DNA from: a bacterium
GTDB lineage: Bacteria; Thermosulfidibacterota; Thermosulfidibacteria; Thermosulfidibacterales; Thermosulfidibacteraceae
NCBI GenBank assembly: GCA_027022065.1
Contig: JALVZS010000189.1
Span: 1 to 6,818 of the forward strand
Length of the DNA: 6,818 nt
Reading direction: 5' to 3'
Below the pieces are notes generated by a model. That model made no database searches and was not told where the DNA came from. It was given only the letters and a program-made list of their open reading frames with translations. This document shows positions 6,587 to 6,818 of the stretch, piece after piece. Each line of letters opens with the position of its first letter. Within the stretch, counting starts at the first letter, position 1. The position numbers and the translations under genes are program-made.

Positions 6587-6818
6587 CTATCTAACGAGGG
6601 AACCATATACCCACCCTATTCTACCATCGGGAAGCTCTATCTGATACCACCTGCCCTGCTTGCCTATGGCCTTTACACTGGTGCCTCTAACGAGCGAGGT
6701 TATTATGGGATAGTTTGTTCCGGGACCTTTCCTTATGTTTACCCTGCTTCCCGCTATGGTGATGTATCGGGCTTCTTCAAAGGCCACATACCTTGCTTGG
6801 GAGCTACTTTTGTATCCG
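6587..6818 (-). CDS. SH3b-domain protein, C-terminal part (5' end outside window)
   Basis: The C-terminal 77 residues of a protein whose frame stays open to the window edge. Residues from RYITIAGSRVNIRKGPGTNY through RGTSVKAIGKQGRWYQIEL to DGRIGWVYGSLV form one complete bacterial SH3 domain, with the hallmark N-(V/I)-R-x-GPGT-x-Y and the final GWV.GS. Such domains bind cell-wall peptides or glycans in secreted or periplasmic proteins. A GTG at 6787 could start a 66-aa protein but has no properly spaced ribosome binding site. The residues before it (GYKSSSQARYVAFEE) read as a linker, so a longer protein, perhaps with another SH3b unit, is more likely. The TAG stop at 6589-6587 is directly adjacent to the TGA of the convergent gene. 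Confidence 0.85.
   Translation of the reverse strand, partial: GYKSSSQARYVAFEEARYITIAGSRVNIRKGPGTNYPIITSLVRGTSVKAIGKQGRWYQIELPDGRIGWVYGSLVR

Noticed and set aside
6579-6607. Possible terminator hairpin at the convergent junction (TATGGT / ACCATA)
   Set aside because: Only 6 AT-rich base pairs with a 17-nt loop and no following T-run on either strand; too weak for an intrinsic terminator.
6587-6787. Complete 66-aa SH3 protein starting at the GTG at 6787
   Set aside because: The frame stays open to the window edge and the GTG lacks a properly spaced ribosome binding site, so a gene truncated by the window is more likely.

Overview
The window comes from a bacterial chromosome, most likely a thermophile of the Aquificota (Hydrogenobacter/Thermocrinis type). 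The main support is the TrmI protein. Its C-terminal third (the [10 protein letters not shown] and RYK...[10 protein letters not shown] segments) closely resembles the Aquifex aeolicus enzyme as I remember it. Heavy use of AGG/AGA and ATA codons and tight packing with 1-29 nt overlaps also fit. The lineage is an inference; no rRNA or other marker is present.

Layout. Positions 1-1979 (minus) hold most of a monomeric-type NADP-dependent isocitrate dehydrogenase; about 80 C-terminal residues lie beyond position 1. It has its own sigma70-like promoter in the 98-bp gap 1980-2077. Upstream of it on the same strand is a three-gene operon running 4118 to 2078: tRNA m1A58 methyltransferase (trmI), an unrecognised 110-aa protein, and a metallo-beta-lactamase-fold hydrolase with a C-terminal TPR pair. 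The three are joined by two ATGA stop/start overlaps.

A 48-bp divergent intergenic region (4119-4166) and the adjoining bases separate trmI from a plus-strand operon of four genes (4167-6586). These are bioD (dethiobiotin synthetase), a FliK-like protein, an 83-aa stand-alone FlhB C-terminal-domain protein, and a small protein with a signal peptide. The segment TATTATA at 4130-4136 reads as a -10 element on both strands and could serve both operons. At the right edge a minus-strand SH3b-domain gene runs in from outside the window. Its stop codon directly abuts the stop of the secreted-protein gene.

Function. Most genes are housekeeping: central carbon metabolism, tRNA modification and biotin synthesis. 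The least ordinary part is the FliK-like/FlhB-C-like pair. It recreates in miniature the two partners of the flagellar export-specificity switch, without any other flagellar gene in view, and is translationally coupled to bioD. I see no RNA gene, CRISPR array, insertion sequence, long repeat or clear rho-independent terminator. No gene-free stretch exceeds 100 bases.
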